Source: Demequina salsinemoris
Lineage (GTDB): Bacteria > Actinomycetota > Actinomycetes > Actinomycetales > Demequinaceae
Direction: 5' to 3'
DNA length: 64,000 bases
Assembly: GCF_000974805.1 (NCBI RefSeq)
Contig: NZ_BBQZ01000001.1
Coordinates: 363,680-427,679, forward strand
Shown here in pieces: positions 1 through 9,433 of the stretch. The first letter of the stretch is position 1. Every line of letters begins with the position of its first letter. A program made the position numbers and the translations under genes. Below the pieces are notes generated by a model. The model saw nothing but the letters and a program-made list of their open reading frames with translations, was not told the origin of the DNA and ran no database searches.

Positions 1-1
1 G

Positions 2-262
2 ATCGCTCGCCAGGCACTCGCTGTGCGGCAGTCGACGCCTCGCGAAGCCACGGTCCAGACCGCCCGGGTGGAGGTGTCTGTGCCTCTTGAGCTTCGCGAC
101 CGGTGGAGCCCTGCGAGCGCTGAGTCGAGCCCCAGCAGGGAACGGACCGCGTCGCGTTTCTACGCGCCTCGGCCTGAGGTTCCCTCGCGCGCGCCCCGAC
201 CATCCGCCGCCCCTTCGAAGCCCGAGACCCTGCAGGCATACTTCATCCCGACCAACAGCTGA
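2..262 (+). CDS. possible C-terminal end of an unidentified protein (5' truncated)
   Basis: The frame is open from the left window edge to a TGA at 260-262, giving at least 86 residues with no start that must be used. The product is hydrophilic, rich in Ser, Pro, Arg and Ala, and ends in a short non-charged tail (YFIPTNS). No domain is recognisable. It could be the disordered C-terminus of the gene upstream of the infA region, or simply an open frame in GC-rich DNA. The 152 bases that follow hold no other candidate gene. Confidence 0.35.
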   Translation: MARQALAVRQSTPREATVQTARVEVSVPLELRDRWSPASAESSPSRERTASRFYAPRPEVPSRAPRPSAAPSKPETLQAYFIPTNS

Positions 263-414
263 GCCCCGGACCCGATCGGCCGCGCGAATCGTGGCATCGA
301 GGGCAACGTGTCGCATTGTTCACATACCTGGTCACGGGGCGTCCTGTCTCGTTACCATGTTTCGCACCGGGGCTGTGCCTCGGCACCTGGAGACCTGCGC
401 AAGGGGAGCGTGAC
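263..414. other. intergenic stretch before the Pro/Ala-rich gene
   Basis: This 152-base gap is less GC-rich around 308-360 than its surroundings, which would suit a promoter for the gene at 415, but I could not place a convincing -35/-10 pair. A GGGGAG purine run lies a few bases before the ATG at 415 and serves as ribosome binding site. I see no RNA gene or repeat. Confidence 0.4.
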
Positions 415-1716
415 ATGACGCAGCCGAGAGAACCGTTCCGAGGCTTCTCGCGGCAGCCCGACGGAGGACGTACCGATCGTGGCGTCGCGCTTCTCGACGT
501 CGCGGCAGTGCGCGCCGCGAGAGCTCATCAGCCGAGCGCTTCCGCCCCCACCAGCGAGCTCCCGACGGTGTCAGCGAGCGTAAGCGCCGCGATCTCCGAA
601 GCGGCCGCCCCGCTGAACGCCTCGATGCCGGCGCCGCCCTCGGTTCCCGCCGCGAGGAAGCCGAACCTCGCGATGCCCGCCCTCGATGTTCCCTCGCCGA
701 GGCATGCGACACCGTCCACCGCCTCCGCCCTGAGCGCGCCTTCCGCGCTCACCGCCGCGGCCGCCCACCAGGTATCGGCACCGGCTTCTCCCTCGACGCC
801 CGTCGAGGCACCGTTGCTTGCCAGCGCCCCGTCCGCGGCGACGGCGGGCGTGACTCACGATGCGCCCGAGCCGGCGGCGAGCGTCGAGCCCGAAGCCTCG
901 AAGCCCGACCCTGCCGCCTTGACGCCCGAGCCCGTCTCCTCCGCGCCCGAGCTTGCTCCCGTCGACAACGCCAAGACCGGTGCGCAAGCCGCCGAGCCCT
1001 CCTCCGAGCCCGAGCCCGAGGGCAGGCCAGAGCCCACCGCGCCGCGGAAGCGCGCCGCGCGGGCCGCATCGGGCGCCGCCGATCAGGGCGTCTCCTCGTT
1101 CGCCGAGGGATTCGAGGCCTACGCGGCGGTCTCCGCGACGGTGACGCCCCCGACCGTCCCGCACCGCGAGCCCGACAGCGCGGGCGCATCGTCCCCGCCC
1201 GACGTGCAGCCGTCGGTCGCGCCGCAGGAGAGCGCGACGGTCGCGCCCGCGGCCGAGAAGCCTGCTGCTGTCGATCCCCGCCCCGCGCCTGAGACGATCG
1301 ACGTGAGCGCGATCGTGCTCGATGAGCCCGTCCTGCTGCACGGGGGCGAGATCATCCGACCGCGCACGATCGCGGCGACCGCCGCCGCGCCCGCGCCCGC
1401 TGCGCAGGCCACGGCGGAGCCCGCGAGGGACACCGGCGACGAGCTCGCGAAGGCCGCGGACCCCGCGACCGCGGGCCAGCAGCTGATGGCGCTCGCGACG
1501 CATCGCCAGGCCTCCGTGCGCGCCGCGGTCGCGGCGCGCCCCGACCTTCCGGCAACTGTGGTCATCTTCCTGAGCCGCGACCACTCGACCGACGTCCTCG
1601 CCGCCCTCCTGCGCAACGTGCGCGTGCCGGCGTCGACGGTCCGCTTCCTTGCGGATCACCGCGACCCGCGAATCGCCGATCTGGCGGTTCAGCGGCTTCG
1701 CAACGAGTTCCGGTAA
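415..1716 (+). CDS. Pro/Ala-rich protein with C-terminal helical (LRV/HEAT-like) repeats
   Basis: The 433-residue product starts at an ATG preceded by GGGGAG. Residues about 35-330 are low-complexity Ala/Pro/Ser/Glu with no signal peptide or membrane segment and are probably disordered. The last 90 residues change character to a regular helical segment in which short units of the form '[21 protein letters not shown]' type recur about three times. That resembles leucine-rich-variant or HEAT-like repeats, which usually bind protein partners. The function is unknown. It sits just upstream of the infA promoter and is probably transcribed separately from the ribosomal operon. Its codon use matches its neighbours, so transfer is unlikely. 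Confidence 0.75.
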   Translation: MTQPREPFRGFSRQPDGGRTDRGVALLDVAAVRAARAHQPSASAPTSELPTVSASVSAAISEAAAPLNASMPAPPSVPAARKPNLAMPALDVPSPRHATPSTASALSAPSALTAAAAHQVSAPASPSTPVEAPLLASAPSAATAGVTHDAPEPAASVEPEASKPDPAALTPEPVSSAPELAPVDNAKTGAQAAEPSSEPEPEGRPEPTAPRKRAARAASGAADQGVSSFAEGFEAYAAVSATVTPPTVPHREPDSAGASSPPDVQPSVAPQESATVAPAAEKPAAVDPRPAPETIDVSAIVLDEPVLLHGGEIIRPRTIAATAAAPAPAAQATAEPARDTGDELAKAADPATAGQQLMALATHRQASVRAAVAARPDLPATVVIFLSRDHSTDVLAALLRNVRVPASTVRFLADHRDPRIADLAVQRLRNEFR

Positions 1717-1727
1717 CATCTGCCGGC

Positions 1728-1756
1728 TTGTGGTCCCGGCCTCGCGGGACTATACT
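1728..1756 (+). promoter_or_regulatory. promoter of the infA ribosomal operon
   Basis: A -35 box TTGTGG (1728-1733) and a -10 box TATACT (1751-1756) are separated by exactly 17 bases, close to the housekeeping sigma consensus. The predicted start is about 1763, which leaves a leader of about 55 bases before infA. Confidence 0.75.
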
Positions 1757-1817
1757 CGTCCGTCGGGCCATTTCTGTGTGCCCGAAGAAATCCTGTCCAC
1801 CAAAGTTAGCGGAGTCC

Positions 1818-2039
1818 ATGGCTAAGAAAGACGGCGTCATCGAGGTCGAAGGCACCGTGGTCGAGGCATTGCCGAACGCGTCGTTCCGTGTGGAACTGAC
1901 GAACGGTCACCTCGTCCTCGCCCACATCTCAGGCAAGATGCGCCAGCACTACATCCGAATCCTCCCCGAGGACCGTGTGGTGGTGGAGCTGAGCCCCTAT
2001 GACCTGTCCCGCGGCCGGATCGTCTACCGCTACAAGTGA
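1818..2039 (+). CDS. infA: translation initiation factor IF-1
   Basis: IF-1 binds the 30S A site and assists IF-2 and IF-3 in choosing the initiator tRNA. The product has 73 residues, the normal length, and consists of one S1-like OB fold from the conserved '[20 protein letters not shown]' start to the basic C-terminus RGRIVYRYK. The ATG follows GGAGTCC. It is the first gene of a transcript that continues into rpmJ and rpsM, as in other actinobacteria. Confidence 0.98.
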   Translation: MAKKDGVIEVEGTVVEALPNASFRVELTNGHLVLAHISGKMRQHYIRILPEDRVVVELSPYDLSRGRIVYRYK

Positions 2040-2086
2040 ACGTCGCCGCCGATTCCCGGTGGGGACCGACGGCGAAGGAAAGAACC

Positions 2087-2200
2087 ATGAAGGTTAAGCC
2101 CAGCGTCAAGCCGATCTGCGACAAGTGCAAGGTGATCCGACGGGGTGGCCGCGTGATGGTCATCTGCGAGAACCTGCGCCACAAGCAGCGTCAGGGCTAG
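2087..2200 (+). CDS. rpmJ: 50S ribosomal protein L36 (zinc-binding form)
   Basis: This 37-residue basic protein is the smallest of the large subunit. Cys11, Cys14, Cys27 and His32 form the CxxC...C...H zinc site, so this is the zinc-containing (C+) paralogue. A GGCGAAGGAAAG purine run precedes the ATG. It lies 47 bases after infA and 127 bases before rpsM. The latter gap contains a small hairpin (CCTCGGC/GCCGAGG, 2242-2261) but no second promoter that I can defend. Confidence 0.97.
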   Translation: MKVKPSVKPICDKCKVIRRGGRVMVICENLRHKQRQG

Positions 2201-2327
2201 ACAAGAAGAGACACCTCGTTCAGGCACCGGGAGACCGGAACCCTCGGCTCGGAGGCCGAGGCCCGCACAAGACCACAGCGGGAAGCCCGAGCGTCAGACC
2301 TCCGACTACTGATGGAGTAGCAGTTAC

Positions 2328-2696
2328 ATGGCACGCATTGTCGGAGTCGACCTCCCGCGCGAGAAGCGCATGGAGATCGCACTCACCTATATCTATGGAA
2401 TCGGGCGCACCCGCGCTCTCGAGATCCTCGCTGCCACCGGTGTGAGCGGCGACGTTCGCGTCAAGGACGCCGACGAGGCCACCCTCGTCGCGATCCGTGA
2501 GTACATCGAGGCCAACTTCACCGTCGAGGGCGACCTGCGCCGCGAGGTGCAGGCCGACATCCGCCGCAAGGTGGAGATCGGCAACTACCAGGGTCTGCGT
2601 CACCGTCGCGGCATGCCTGTCCGCGGACAGCGCACCAAGACCAACGCGCGTACCCGCAAGGGCCGCAAGAAGACCGTCGCCGGAAAGAAGAAGTAA
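2328..2696 (+). CDS. rpsM: 30S ribosomal protein S13
   Basis: S13 is a head protein of the small subunit that contacts S19, the P-site tRNA and the 23S bridge B1. The 122 residues have the helix-two-turn-helix region ([14 protein letters not shown]) and the conserved basic tail [20 protein letters not shown]. The length is normal. A GGAG lies about 10 bases before the ATG. It is separated by three bases from rpsK, so the two are cotranscribed. Confidence 0.98.
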   Translation: MARIVGVDLPREKRMEIALTYIYGIGRTRALEILAATGVSGDVRVKDADEATLVAIREYIEANFTVEGDLRREVQADIRRKVEIGNYQGLRHRRGMPVRGQRTKTNARTRKGRKKTVAGKKK

Positions 2697-2699
2697 GCC

Positions 2700-3089
2700 A
2701 TGGCAGCTCCCGCACGTAAGCCGCGCAAGAAGATCAAGAAGACCGTCGCGCACGGTCAGGCGCACATCAAGTCGACCTTCAACAACACGATCATCTCGAT
2801 CACGGACCCCTCGGGTGCCGTCGTGTCGTGGTCGTCGTCCGGTCAGGTCGGCTTCAAGGGCTCGCGCAAGTCGACGCCGTACGCCGCGCAGATGGCCGCC
2901 GAGGCCGCCGCGCGCCGCGCCCAGGACGCCGGCATGAGCAAGGTGGACGTCTTCGTCAAGGGCCCGGGCTCCGGTCGTGACACGGCCGTCCGCTCGCTGA
3001 CCGCCGCCGGCCTCGAGGTGACCTCCATCAAGGACGTCACCCCGCAGGCGCACAACGGCTGCCGCCCCCCGAAGCGCCGTCGCGGCTAG
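2700..3089 (+). CDS. rpsK: 30S ribosomal protein S11
   Basis: S11 forms part of the platform of the small subunit. The 129-residue product carries the family core '[16 protein letters not shown]' and the conserved C-terminal '[12 protein letters not shown]'. In many actinobacteria rpsD follows directly, but here the next gene is rpoA after a 139-base gap with a strong hairpin, so rpsD must lie elsewhere in the genome. Confidence 0.98.
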   Translation: MAAPARKPRKKIKKTVAHGQAHIKSTFNNTIISITDPSGAVVSWSSSGQVGFKGSRKSTPYAAQMAAEAAARRAQDAGMSKVDVFVKGPGSGRDTAVRSLTAAGLEVTSIKDVTPQAHNGCRPPKRRRG

Positions 3090-3097
3090 CAGCGTTC

Positions 3098-3124
3098 CCG
3101 CCGGGGTCCTTCGGGCCCCGGCGG
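3098..3124 (+). promoter_or_regulatory. UUCG-capped hairpin between rpsK and rpoA
   Basis: The sequence folds into CCGCCGGGG / CCCCGGCGG arms with an inner CC/GG and a TTCG tetraloop, leaving a single bulged T. There is no T run after it, so it may be an attenuator, a processing site or an mRNA stabiliser rather than a full terminator. It occupies the place where rpsD sits in related genomes. Confidence 0.5.
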
Positions 3125-3228
3125 TCGCCGCGCGCCGTCACCTTCATCTCTCTACGCTGACCCTGAGGCCTCAGACGGGCCTCAGGTTTGCGAGCATCAA
3201 ATAGCGGGTGCTCGGAAAGGAAACAACC

Positions 3229-4221
3229 GTGCTCATCGCACAGCGTCCCACCCTCACCGAGAAGGTCATCTCGGAGAACCGTTCGCAGTTCTCGCTCAAG
3301 CCGCTGGAGCCGGGCTTCGGCTACACGCTGGGCAACTCCATGCGCCGCACGCTCCTGTCGTCCATCCCGGGCGCCGCGATCACGTCGGTCCGCTTCGAGG
3401 GCGTCCTGCACGAGTTCACGACGATCGAGGGCGTCAAGGAGGATGTCACCGAGATCCTCCTGAACCTCAAGAACCTGGTCGTCTCCTCGGAGCACGACGA
3501 GCCCGTCGTCATGTACCTGCGCAAGTCGGGCGCTGGCGCCGTCACCGGTGCTGACATCGCCCCGCCGGCCGGTGTCGAGATCCACAACCCGGACCTCCAC
3601 ATCGCGACGCTCAACTCGAAGGCCAAGTTCGAGGTCGAGCTGACCGTTGAGCGCGGCCGTGGCTACGTGCCCGCCTCGCTCAACAAGGTCTACGACGCGG
3701 AGATCGGTCAGATCCCCGTCGACTCGATCTACTCGCCGGTCCTCAAGGTGACGTACAAGGTCGACGCGACCCGCGTCGCCCAGCGCACCGACTTCGACGA
3801 GCTCGTGATCGACGTCGAGACCAAGTCGTCCATCTCCCCGCGTGACGCGCTCGCGTCGGCGGGCTCGACCCTGGTCGAGCTGTTCTCGCTCGCGAAGGCG
3901 CTGAACGAGGACGCCGAGGGCATCGAGATCGGCCCGTCGGACACCGACGAGGCGCTCGAGGAGGACTACAACCAGCCCATCGAGGAGCTGAACCTCACGC
4001 AGCGTTCGTACAACTGCCTCAAGCGCGAGGGCATCCACACCGTGGGTGAGCTCACGGCGCGCAGCGAGACGGACCTGATGGACATTCGCAACTTCGGCCA
4101 GAAGTCGATCACCGAGGTCAAGGAGAAGCTGCAGGAGCTCGGCTTCTCCCTCAAGGACTCCGGCATCGAGTACGACGGTGGCGCTGCCGCCGGCGTCTAC
4201 TTCTCCGGCAACGACGAGTAA
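3229..4221 (+). CDS. rpoA: DNA-directed RNA polymerase subunit alpha
   Basis: Alpha dimerises to seed core polymerase assembly, and its C-terminal domain contacts UP elements and activators. The 330-residue product has the N-terminal dimerisation domain (about 1-230), an acidic linker, and the C-terminal domain with the helix-hairpin-helix segment around '[20 protein letters not shown]'. I chose the GTG at 3229 because GGAAAGGAAA precedes it and the protein then starts MLIAQRPTL as in other actinobacteria. A GTG 21 bases upstream is in frame but less likely. rplQ follows after 12 bases. Confidence 0.98.
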   Translation: MLIAQRPTLTEKVISENRSQFSLKPLEPGFGYTLGNSMRRTLLSSIPGAAITSVRFEGVLHEFTTIEGVKEDVTEILLNLKNLVVSSEHDEPVVMYLRKSGAGAVTGADIAPPAGVEIHNPDLHIATLNSKAKFEVELTVERGRGYVPASLNKVYDAEIGQIPVDSIYSPVLKVTYKVDATRVAQRTDFDELVIDVETKSSISPRDALASAGSTLVELFSLAKALNEDAEGIEIGPSDTDEALEEDYNQPIEELNLTQRSYNCLKREGIHTVGELTARSETDLMDIRNFGQKSITEVKEKLQELGFSLKDSGIEYDGGAAAGVYFSGNDE

Positions 4222-4233
4222 GGAAACACCCCT

Positions 4234-4767
4234 ATGCCTACCCCCACCAAGGGAGCCCGCCTCGGCGGCGGCCCGGCCCACGAGCGCCAGATCCTGGCGA
4301 ACCTGGCCCAGAGCCTCTTCGAGAACGGTCGCATCACCACCACCGTCACCAAGGCGAAGCGCCTGCGTCCCTACGCCGAGCGTCTCATCACGTTCGCGAA
4401 GCGTGGCGACCTCGCCTCGCGCCGCCGCGTGCTCGGCATCATCTCGGACAAGGGTGTCGTGCACACCCTGTTCGCCGAGATCGGCCCGGGCTTCGCGGAG
4501 CGCGAGGGCGGCTACACCCGCATCACCAAGGTCGGCAACCGCAAGGGTGACAACGCCCCCATGGCCGTGATCGAGCTCGTCGAGTTCGGCACCCCCGCCA
4601 AGAAGGCCGTCGCCAAGGAGGCCGAGAAGGCCACCAAGAAGGCTGCTCCGAAGAAGGCGGCGAAGGTCGAGGAGGCCCCCGTCGAGGAGGCCGTCGAGAC
4701 CGAGGCCGTCGTCGAGGAGACCGCGGAGGAGGCCGTCGAGGCTCCCGCCGAGGGCGACGAGAAGTAA
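4234..4767 (+). CDS. rplQ: 50S ribosomal protein L17 with acidic C-terminal tail
   Basis: Residues 1 to about 118 are the conserved L17 fold, from [20 protein letters not shown] to MAVIELVEF. The remaining 60 residues are a low-complexity Lys/Ala/Glu/Val tail that first is basic ([11 protein letters not shown]) and then strongly acidic. Such extensions are common on actinobacterial L17 and are probably solvent-exposed. An AAGGAAA motif precedes the ATG. It lies 12 bases after rpoA and 51 before truA. Confidence 0.97.
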   Translation: MPTPTKGARLGGGPAHERQILANLAQSLFENGRITTTVTKAKRLRPYAERLITFAKRGDLASRRRVLGIISDKGVVHTLFAEIGPGFAEREGGYTRITKVGNRKGDNAPMAVIELVEFGTPAKKAVAKEAEKATKKAAPKKAAKVEEAPVEEAVETEAVVEETAEEAVEAPAEGDEK

Positions 4768-4818
4768 GCCACCGCGCGAGGCGCCTCGCGCCTCGCACGA
4801 ACACCGGGACGGGCCCGC

Positions 4819-5715
4819 ATGACCGAGCTGCTCAGCAGTGACGTCGTGCGGGCCCGTCTCGATTTCTCCTACGACGGCACGGACTTCCACGGGTGGGCCG
4901 CGCAGCCGGGGCTGCGCACCGTCGAGGACGAGCTCGAAGCCGCTCTGGGACGCGTGGTGCGCCGAGGTGACGGAGCGCCCGCGCAGAGGCTTCGGCTCAC
5001 CGTCGCGGGTCGGACCGACGCGGGAGTGCACTCGCGCGGCCAGGTGGCCCACTTGGACATCCCCGTCGACGCGTGGGAACGCCTTCCCGGACGGTCGGAC
5101 AGAACCCCGCAGGACGCCCTCAGGGCGCGCCTCACGGGGGTCCTGCCGCACGACATCGTCGTCCGCGAGGTATCCGTCGCGCCCGCGGGCTTCGACGCGC
5201 GCTTCTCCGCGCTCGAGCGCCGCTACGCCTACCGCCTGAGCGACGATCCGCTGACGCGCGATCCGCTCCGGCGCACCCATGTCGTCCACCACGCGCGCCC
5301 GCTCGATGTCGACGCCCTGAACGCCGCATCGTCCACGCTCACCGGGCTGCGCGACTTCGCGGCCTTCTGCAAGGCCAGGGAGGGCGCGACCACGATCCGG
5401 GACCTGCTGGAGTTCTCGTGGGCGCGAACGCAGGACGGGCCCGATGCGGGCCTCGTCGTCGCGACCGTCCGCGCGGACGCGTTCTGCCACTCGATGGTGC
5501 GCGGCCTCGTCGGCGCCGTTCTCGCGGTGGGGGAGGGGCGACGGGGCCTCGCCTGGCTGGGCGACGTGGCGGCTCATCCCGAGCGCTCGCAGGCGATCGC
5601 GGTGGCTCCCGCGCACGGTCTGACGCTCGAGCATGTGGACTATCCCGCGGACGATGCGCTGGCCGCCCGGGCCGCTCAGACGAGGGATCGGCGCGACGCT
5701 GGCGAGGTACGCTGA
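4819..5715 (+). CDS. truA: tRNA pseudouridine(38-40) synthase
   Basis: TruA isomerises uridines 38-40 of the anticodon arm. The 298-residue product has the catalytic aspartate in 'VAGRTDAGVHSRGQVAHLD' (around residue 64) and the later family motif 'RFSALERRYAYRL'. Length is in the usual 250-300 range, with a slightly longer C-terminus. It is the last gene of the rpoA transcript in the standard actinobacterial order. Confidence 0.96.
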   Translation: MTELLSSDVVRARLDFSYDGTDFHGWAAQPGLRTVEDELEAALGRVVRRGDGAPAQRLRLTVAGRTDAGVHSRGQVAHLDIPVDAWERLPGRSDRTPQDALRARLTGVLPHDIVVREVSVAPAGFDARFSALERRYAYRLSDDPLTRDPLRRTHVVHHARPLDVDALNAASSTLTGLRDFAAFCKAREGATTIRDLLEFSWARTQDGPDAGLVVATVRADAFCHSMVRGLVGAVLAVGEGRRGLAWLGDVAAHPERSQAIAVAPAHGLTLEHVDYPADDALAARAAQTRDRRDAGEVR

Positions 5716-5758
5716 GGATGTCCGTGAGTGCCGTGGCCCCCTTGCCACGCGCCACGGT

Positions 5759-5788
5759 TTGACCAGGGTACCGACACGCCGGTAAACT
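5759..5788 (+). promoter_or_regulatory. promoter of rplM-rpsI
   Basis: TTGACC (5759-5764) and TAAACT (5783-5788) are separated by 18 bases, a near-consensus housekeeping promoter. The predicted leader is about 115 bases and contains a GCGGGC/GCCCGC hairpin near 5862-5877, which could serve autoregulation by L13, although I cannot show that. Confidence 0.75.
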
Positions 5789-5907
5789 TGGTCGTCGTTG
5801 TGCGCTCCCCGTGGATGGTGCCTCCCACTCGCCCTTCGCAGGTACGCCGACCGAACCCTTTGCGGGCGCATGCCCGCGATCAGAACTCCGAAAGTTAAGG
5901 CTTCACA

Positions 5908-6351
5908 GTGCGTACGTATTCTCCCAAGGCGGGTGACGTCACCAAGGAATGGCACGTCATCGACGCGACGGACGTGGTTCTCGGTCGTCTTGCCTCGCAG
6001 GCTGCTCAGCTGCTTCGCGGCAAGCACAAGGCGACCTTCGCCCCCCACGTCGACTCCGGCGACTTCGTGATCATCATCAACGCTGAGAAGGTTGCCCTCA
6101 CCGGCAACAAGCTCACGGACAAGATGGTCTACCGTCACTCCGGTTACCCGGGCGGCCTCAAGACCAAGGCGATCGGCGAGCTCCTCGAGCAGAAGCCCGA
6201 GCGCGTGATCGAGAACGCCGTCAAGGGCATGCTCCCCCACAACAAGCTGGGCCGCGAGCAGCTCACCAAGCTCAAGGTGTACGCGGGTGCCGAGCACCCG
6301 CACGCCGCGCAGCAGCCCAAGCCGTTCACCATCGCGCAGGTCGCGCAGTAA
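5908..6351 (+). CDS. rplM: 50S ribosomal protein L13
   Basis: L13 is an early assembly protein of the large subunit. The 147-residue product starts at GTG with AAGG seven bases upstream, and carries the family segments '[19 protein letters not shown]' and '[14 protein letters not shown]'. The conserved '[10 protein letters not shown]' loop is present near residue 108. It forms the usual two-gene operon with rpsI, 21 bases downstream. Confidence 0.98.
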   Translation: MRTYSPKAGDVTKEWHVIDATDVVLGRLASQAAQLLRGKHKATFAPHVDSGDFVIIINAEKVALTGNKLTDKMVYRHSGYPGGLKTKAIGELLEQKPERVIENAVKGMLPHNKLGREQLTKLKVYAGAEHPHAAQQPKPFTIAQVAQ

Positions 6352-6372
6352 GTCCTGAAGGAACACAGAATC

Positions 6373-6858
6373 ATGGCAGATGTGACGACCGACGTCGACA
6401 ACGAGAACGAGACCCCCACCGAGTACACGACCGAGACCGCCGTCGAGCGCGGCAAGGGCACCTCGGAGATCGCCCCCGGCGCCGGCCTCGGCCGCCGCAA
6501 GGAGGCCGTCGCCCGCGTTCGCCTGGTGCCCGGCACCGGCAAGTGGGTCCTCAACGGCCGCGACCTCGAGAACTACTTCCCGAACAAGGTGCACCAGCAG
6601 CTCGTCAACGAGCCGTTCGCGCTCCTCGACATCGAGGGCAAGTTCGACGTGCACGCCCGTATCCACGGTGGTGGCCCCTCGGGTCAGGCCGGTGCCCTGC
6701 GCCTCGGCGTGGCCCGCGCGCTCAACGAGATCGACGTCGAGACCAACCGCCCGGCCCTCAAGAAGGCTGGCTTCCTGACTCGCGACGCCCGCGCGGTGGA
6801 GCGCAAGAAGGCCGGTCTCAAGAAGGCCCGTCGCGCTCCGCAGTACTCGAAGCGCTAA
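6373..6858 (+). CDS. rpsI: 30S ribosomal protein S9
   Basis: S9 contacts the P-site tRNA through its basic C-terminal tail. The S9 fold starts near residue 37 ([17 protein letters not shown]) and ends with the expected '[12 protein letters not shown]'. The first 36 residues are an acidic Asp/Glu/Thr-rich extension typical of actinobacterial S9. The total of 161 residues is normal for the phylum. Confidence 0.98.
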   Translation: MADVTTDVDNENETPTEYTTETAVERGKGTSEIAPGAGLGRRKEAVARVRLVPGTGKWVLNGRDLENYFPNKVHQQLVNEPFALLDIEGKFDVHARIHGGGPSGQAGALRLGVARALNEIDVETNRPALKKAGFLTRDARAVERKKAGLKKARRAPQYSKR

Positions 6859-6863
6859 GCCAC

Positions 6864-6869
6864 TAAAGT
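6864..6869 (+). promoter_or_regulatory. -10 box (TAAAGT) for leaderless glmM
   Basis: TAAAGT lies seven bases before the glmM ATG and no purine-rich ribosome binding site is present in between. This spacing predicts a transcript that starts at or next to the start codon. Confidence 0.6.
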
Positions 6870-6876
6870 CGGGCAT

Positions 6877-8238
6877 ATGGCACGACTTTTCGGCACGGAC
6901 GGTGTTCGGGGCCTCGCGAATCGCGACCTCACGGCGGAGCTCGCGGTCGACCTTGCGGTCGCCGCGGCCCACGTGCTCGCGGAGCGAGGCGAGTTCTCCG
7001 GACACCGTCCCCGTGCCGTCATCGGCCGCGACCCCCGCGCCTCAGGCGAGTTCCTGAGCGCGGCGGTCGCGGCCGGTCTTGCTTCTGCGGGGGTGGACGT
7101 CCAGAACGTGGACGTGGTGCCCACTCCTGCGGTCGCCTTCCTCACCGCCTCCACGGGGGCGGACCTGGGCGTGGTGGTGTCCGCCTCCCACAACGCCATG
7201 CCGGACAACGGCATCAAGTTCTTCGCGCGCGGCGGCCACAAGCTCGACGACGCGGTCGAGGAGGCCATCGAGGCGCGACTCGGTGAGGACTGGGAGCGGC
7301 CCACCGGCGCCGCCGTCGGCCGCCTCCTGCGCGCCGACCATCTCGCCTCCGAGTACGTCGACCATGTGGTCGGCGCGGTGCGACAGTTCACCGGGCTCGA
7401 GGAGCCGCTCGCGGGCGTGCGCATGGTCGTGGACGCGGCGCACGGCGCCGCGAGCGTCGTGGGCCCCACCGCGCTGCGCGCCGCGGGCGCCGACGTGATC
7501 GTCATCAACGCGGAGCCCGACGGCCTCAACATCAACGACGGCGTCGGTTCGACCCACCTGGGCCCGCTCAAGGCGGCCGTGGTCGAGCACTCCGCGGACA
7601 TGGGCGTCGCGTTCGACGGCGACGCGGATCGCTGCCTCGCGGTGGACCACACCGGGGAGGTCGTGGACGGCGACCGCATCATGGGGCTGCTCGCTATCGC
7701 GGCGAAGCGACTCGGCGTCCTGTACCGCGACACGCTTGTCGCGACCGTGATGAGCAACCTCGGCCTGCACCACGCGATGCGCGCGGCCGGGATCGAGATC
7801 GTGGAGACCGCGGTCGGCGACCGCTACGTGCTCGAGGCGATGCGCGAGAGCGGATTCGTCCTGGGCGGCGAGCAGTCGGGCCACATCATCATCTCCAAGT
7901 TCGCGACCACGGGCGACGGCGTGCTCACCGCGCTCATGCTCGGCGCGCGCGTGGCCGCAGACGGTCCGCTGCGCGACCAGTGCGCCGCCATCGCGACGCT
8001 TCCTCAGGTGCTCATCAACGTCGCCGGCGTGGATCGCAGCCGCGTGCGCACCGACATCCCGCTCGCCGAGGCCGTCGCCGCGTCGCGCGAGGAGCTCGGC
8101 GACTCGGGCCGCGTGCTGCTCCGCCCCTCGGGCACCGAGCCGCTCGTGCGCGTCATGGTGGAGGCCTCCACCCCCGAGGACGCCCAGCATCACGCTGAGA
8201 CGCTCGCGGGCGTCGTCAAGGAGCGCCTCGCGCTCTGA
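6877..8238 (+). CDS. glmM: phosphoglucosamine mutase
   Basis: GlmM converts glucosamine-6-phosphate to glucosamine-1-phosphate for UDP-GlcNAc and peptidoglycan. The 453 residues hold the phosphoserine loop '[15 protein letters not shown]' (near residue 104), the magnesium loop '[12 protein letters not shown]' (near 247) and the C-terminal phosphate-binding '[14 protein letters not shown]'. The length is standard. It follows rpsI closely but has its own -10 box and probably a leaderless start. glmS, which supplies its substrate, lies 4 kb downstream. Confidence 0.98.
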   Translation: MARLFGTDGVRGLANRDLTAELAVDLAVAAAHVLAERGEFSGHRPRAVIGRDPRASGEFLSAAVAAGLASAGVDVQNVDVVPTPAVAFLTASTGADLGVVVSASHNAMPDNGIKFFARGGHKLDDAVEEAIEARLGEDWERPTGAAVGRLLRADHLASEYVDHVVGAVRQFTGLEEPLAGVRMVVDAAHGAASVVGPTALRAAGADVIVINAEPDGLNINDGVGSTHLGPLKAAVVEHSADMGVAFDGDADRCLAVDHTGEVVDGDRIMGLLAIAAKRLGVLYRDTLVATVMSNLGLHHAMRAAGIEIVETAVGDRYVLEAMRESGFVLGGEQSGHIIISKFATTGDGVLTALMLGARVAADGPLRDQCAAIATLPQVLINVAGVDRSRVRTDIPLAEAVAASREELGDSGRVLLRPSGTEPLVRVMVEASTPEDAQHHAETLAGVVKERLAL

Positions 8239-8367
8239 GCCCGGCAAGCGTCGGCGGGACACGTGCGCTCGCGCGCGTTCCACAGATCCCGCATTGACGC
8301 CCCTCGGTGTCGCTATGCTCTGATCACCGCTCGCCCGCTGGGGTGCGAGGGGACATCAGGGGGATTC

Positions 8368-8892
8368 ATGAACAGGCCGTTCTCACGCGCGCTCGGCGCC
8401 GTTTCGGTCGTCGAGCTCGGCGGGACGATGCTGTCCGGCTGCGCGGTGCTGGGGGACGGACCGCTCGAGGTGGCGACCGGTGACGCGCTCTGCAGCACCA
8501 TTGCGGAGGACGGAGCGACGCTCTATCTCGCAGTGCCGCTCGACAACCGGGACGGCGCGGACGACGCGGTCATCCTCAAGGCCTGGGCCACGGACACGGA
8601 GAACGTCGAGTCTGTCGACTGTCTGGTGGACGCCCTCGGGTCGTTCGGGTCGCTCGAATGGCCGTCTGACGATGAGGACGTCGTCGCGACGATGGAGAGT
8701 GCGACGGAGCCCGGGGACGATGCGGTCGTCCCCGCGGGCGTGCACGGGACCCTGCTCGTCGCGATCACTCCCGAGGACGCGGACGAGGACGCCTTCGTGG
8801 ACGAGATCGCGGTGACGTACCGGTCGGGGGGCCACGTCCACACGGTCTACTCGCGAATGCGGGTCGGGCTCACGGTCGGGGACGAGTGTTGA
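8368..8892 (+). CDS. putative lipoprotein, first of a tandem pair
   Basis: The 174-residue product starts at ATG with AGGGGGA upstream and has a signal peptide ending in a lipobox LSGC near residue 25, so it should be lipid-anchored outside the membrane. No known domain is visible. A conserved C-terminal segment 'VTYRSGGHVHTVYSRM' and the phrase 'LDNRDGADDAVIL' recur in the next gene, so the two are paralogues. A conserved cysteine pair in the mature part may form a disulphide. The function is unknown. Confidence 0.85.
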   Translation: MNRPFSRALGAVSVVELGGTMLSGCAVLGDGPLEVATGDALCSTIAEDGATLYLAVPLDNRDGADDAVILKAWATDTENVESVDCLVDALGSFGSLEWPSDDEDVVATMESATEPGDDAVVPAGVHGTLLVAITPEDADEDAFVDEIAVTYRSGGHVHTVYSRMRVGLTVGDEC

Positions 8893-8893
8893 C

Positions 8894-9433
8894 ATGCGTG
8901 CGCTCGGAATCGTGTCGTTGGTCGCCGTGAGCGCGGTGACGCTGTCGGGGTGTGCGGCGCTCGGCACGGGGCCGCTCGACGTCTTCGGGCCGGCATCGGG
9001 CATGTGCTCGACCGTCGATCCAGAGGAGGCCGCCACCTACTTCGGCGTGCTCCTGGACAACACGGAGGGCGCCGACGATGCCATCCTCATGGATTGGCGC
9101 GTCACCGAATCGACCAATCTCGCCAGTATCGTGCTGCTGTTCGACCCGGATGGGCCGGCGCTGGACCAGGTGGTGGGCTCGATGGGCTGGCCTTCCGACG
9201 ACACGGGCCCCATGGATTCCGAGGTGATGGCCCGGGCCGTGGACCCTATCGACGGTGTCGTCGAGGCGGGCACCTCCGGTCAGCTGCTCCTGGCGCTCGA
9301 CGCCGACGACCCCGCGGCCGATGTCTCCGTGCAGGAGATGACGCTCACCTATCGCTCTGGCGGACACGTGCACACGGTCTGGGTCCCCGTCGACTTCAGC
9401 GTGGACGCTGATCAGGACTGCGAAGACTGGTGA
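8894..9433 (+). CDS. putative lipoprotein, second of a tandem pair
   Basis: The 179-residue product begins one base after the previous stop and has a clear signal peptide with lipobox LSGC (residues 17-20). It shares with its upstream neighbour the 'LDNTEGADDAILM' segment and the 'LTYRSGGHVHTVWV' ending, so this is a local duplication that has diverged strongly. It is acidic. The pair is probably cotranscribed, and a DedA membrane protein follows on the same strand. No function can be assigned. Confidence 0.85.
   Translation: MRALGIVSLVAVSAVTLSGCAALGTGPLDVFGPASGMCSTVDPEEAATYFGVLLDNTEGADDAILMDWRVTESTNLASIVLLFDPDGPALDQVVGSMGWPSDDTGPMDSEVMARAVDPIDGVVEAGTSGQLLLALDADDPAADVSVQEMTLTYRSGGHVHTVWVPVDFSVDADQDCEDW

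Noticed and set aside
1..414. tRNA or other structured RNA in the left-end gap
   Set aside because: I looked for cloverleaf-type arms and a CCA-proximal acceptor stem on both strands and found none.
3037..7005. A 1322-codon open frame on the minus strand across the ribosomal protein genes
   Set aside because: It runs antisense to well-recognised genes (rpoA, rplQ, truA, rplM, rpsI). Its product is a biased Arg/Leu/Val/Asp mix, as expected from reading high-GC genes on the opposite strand.
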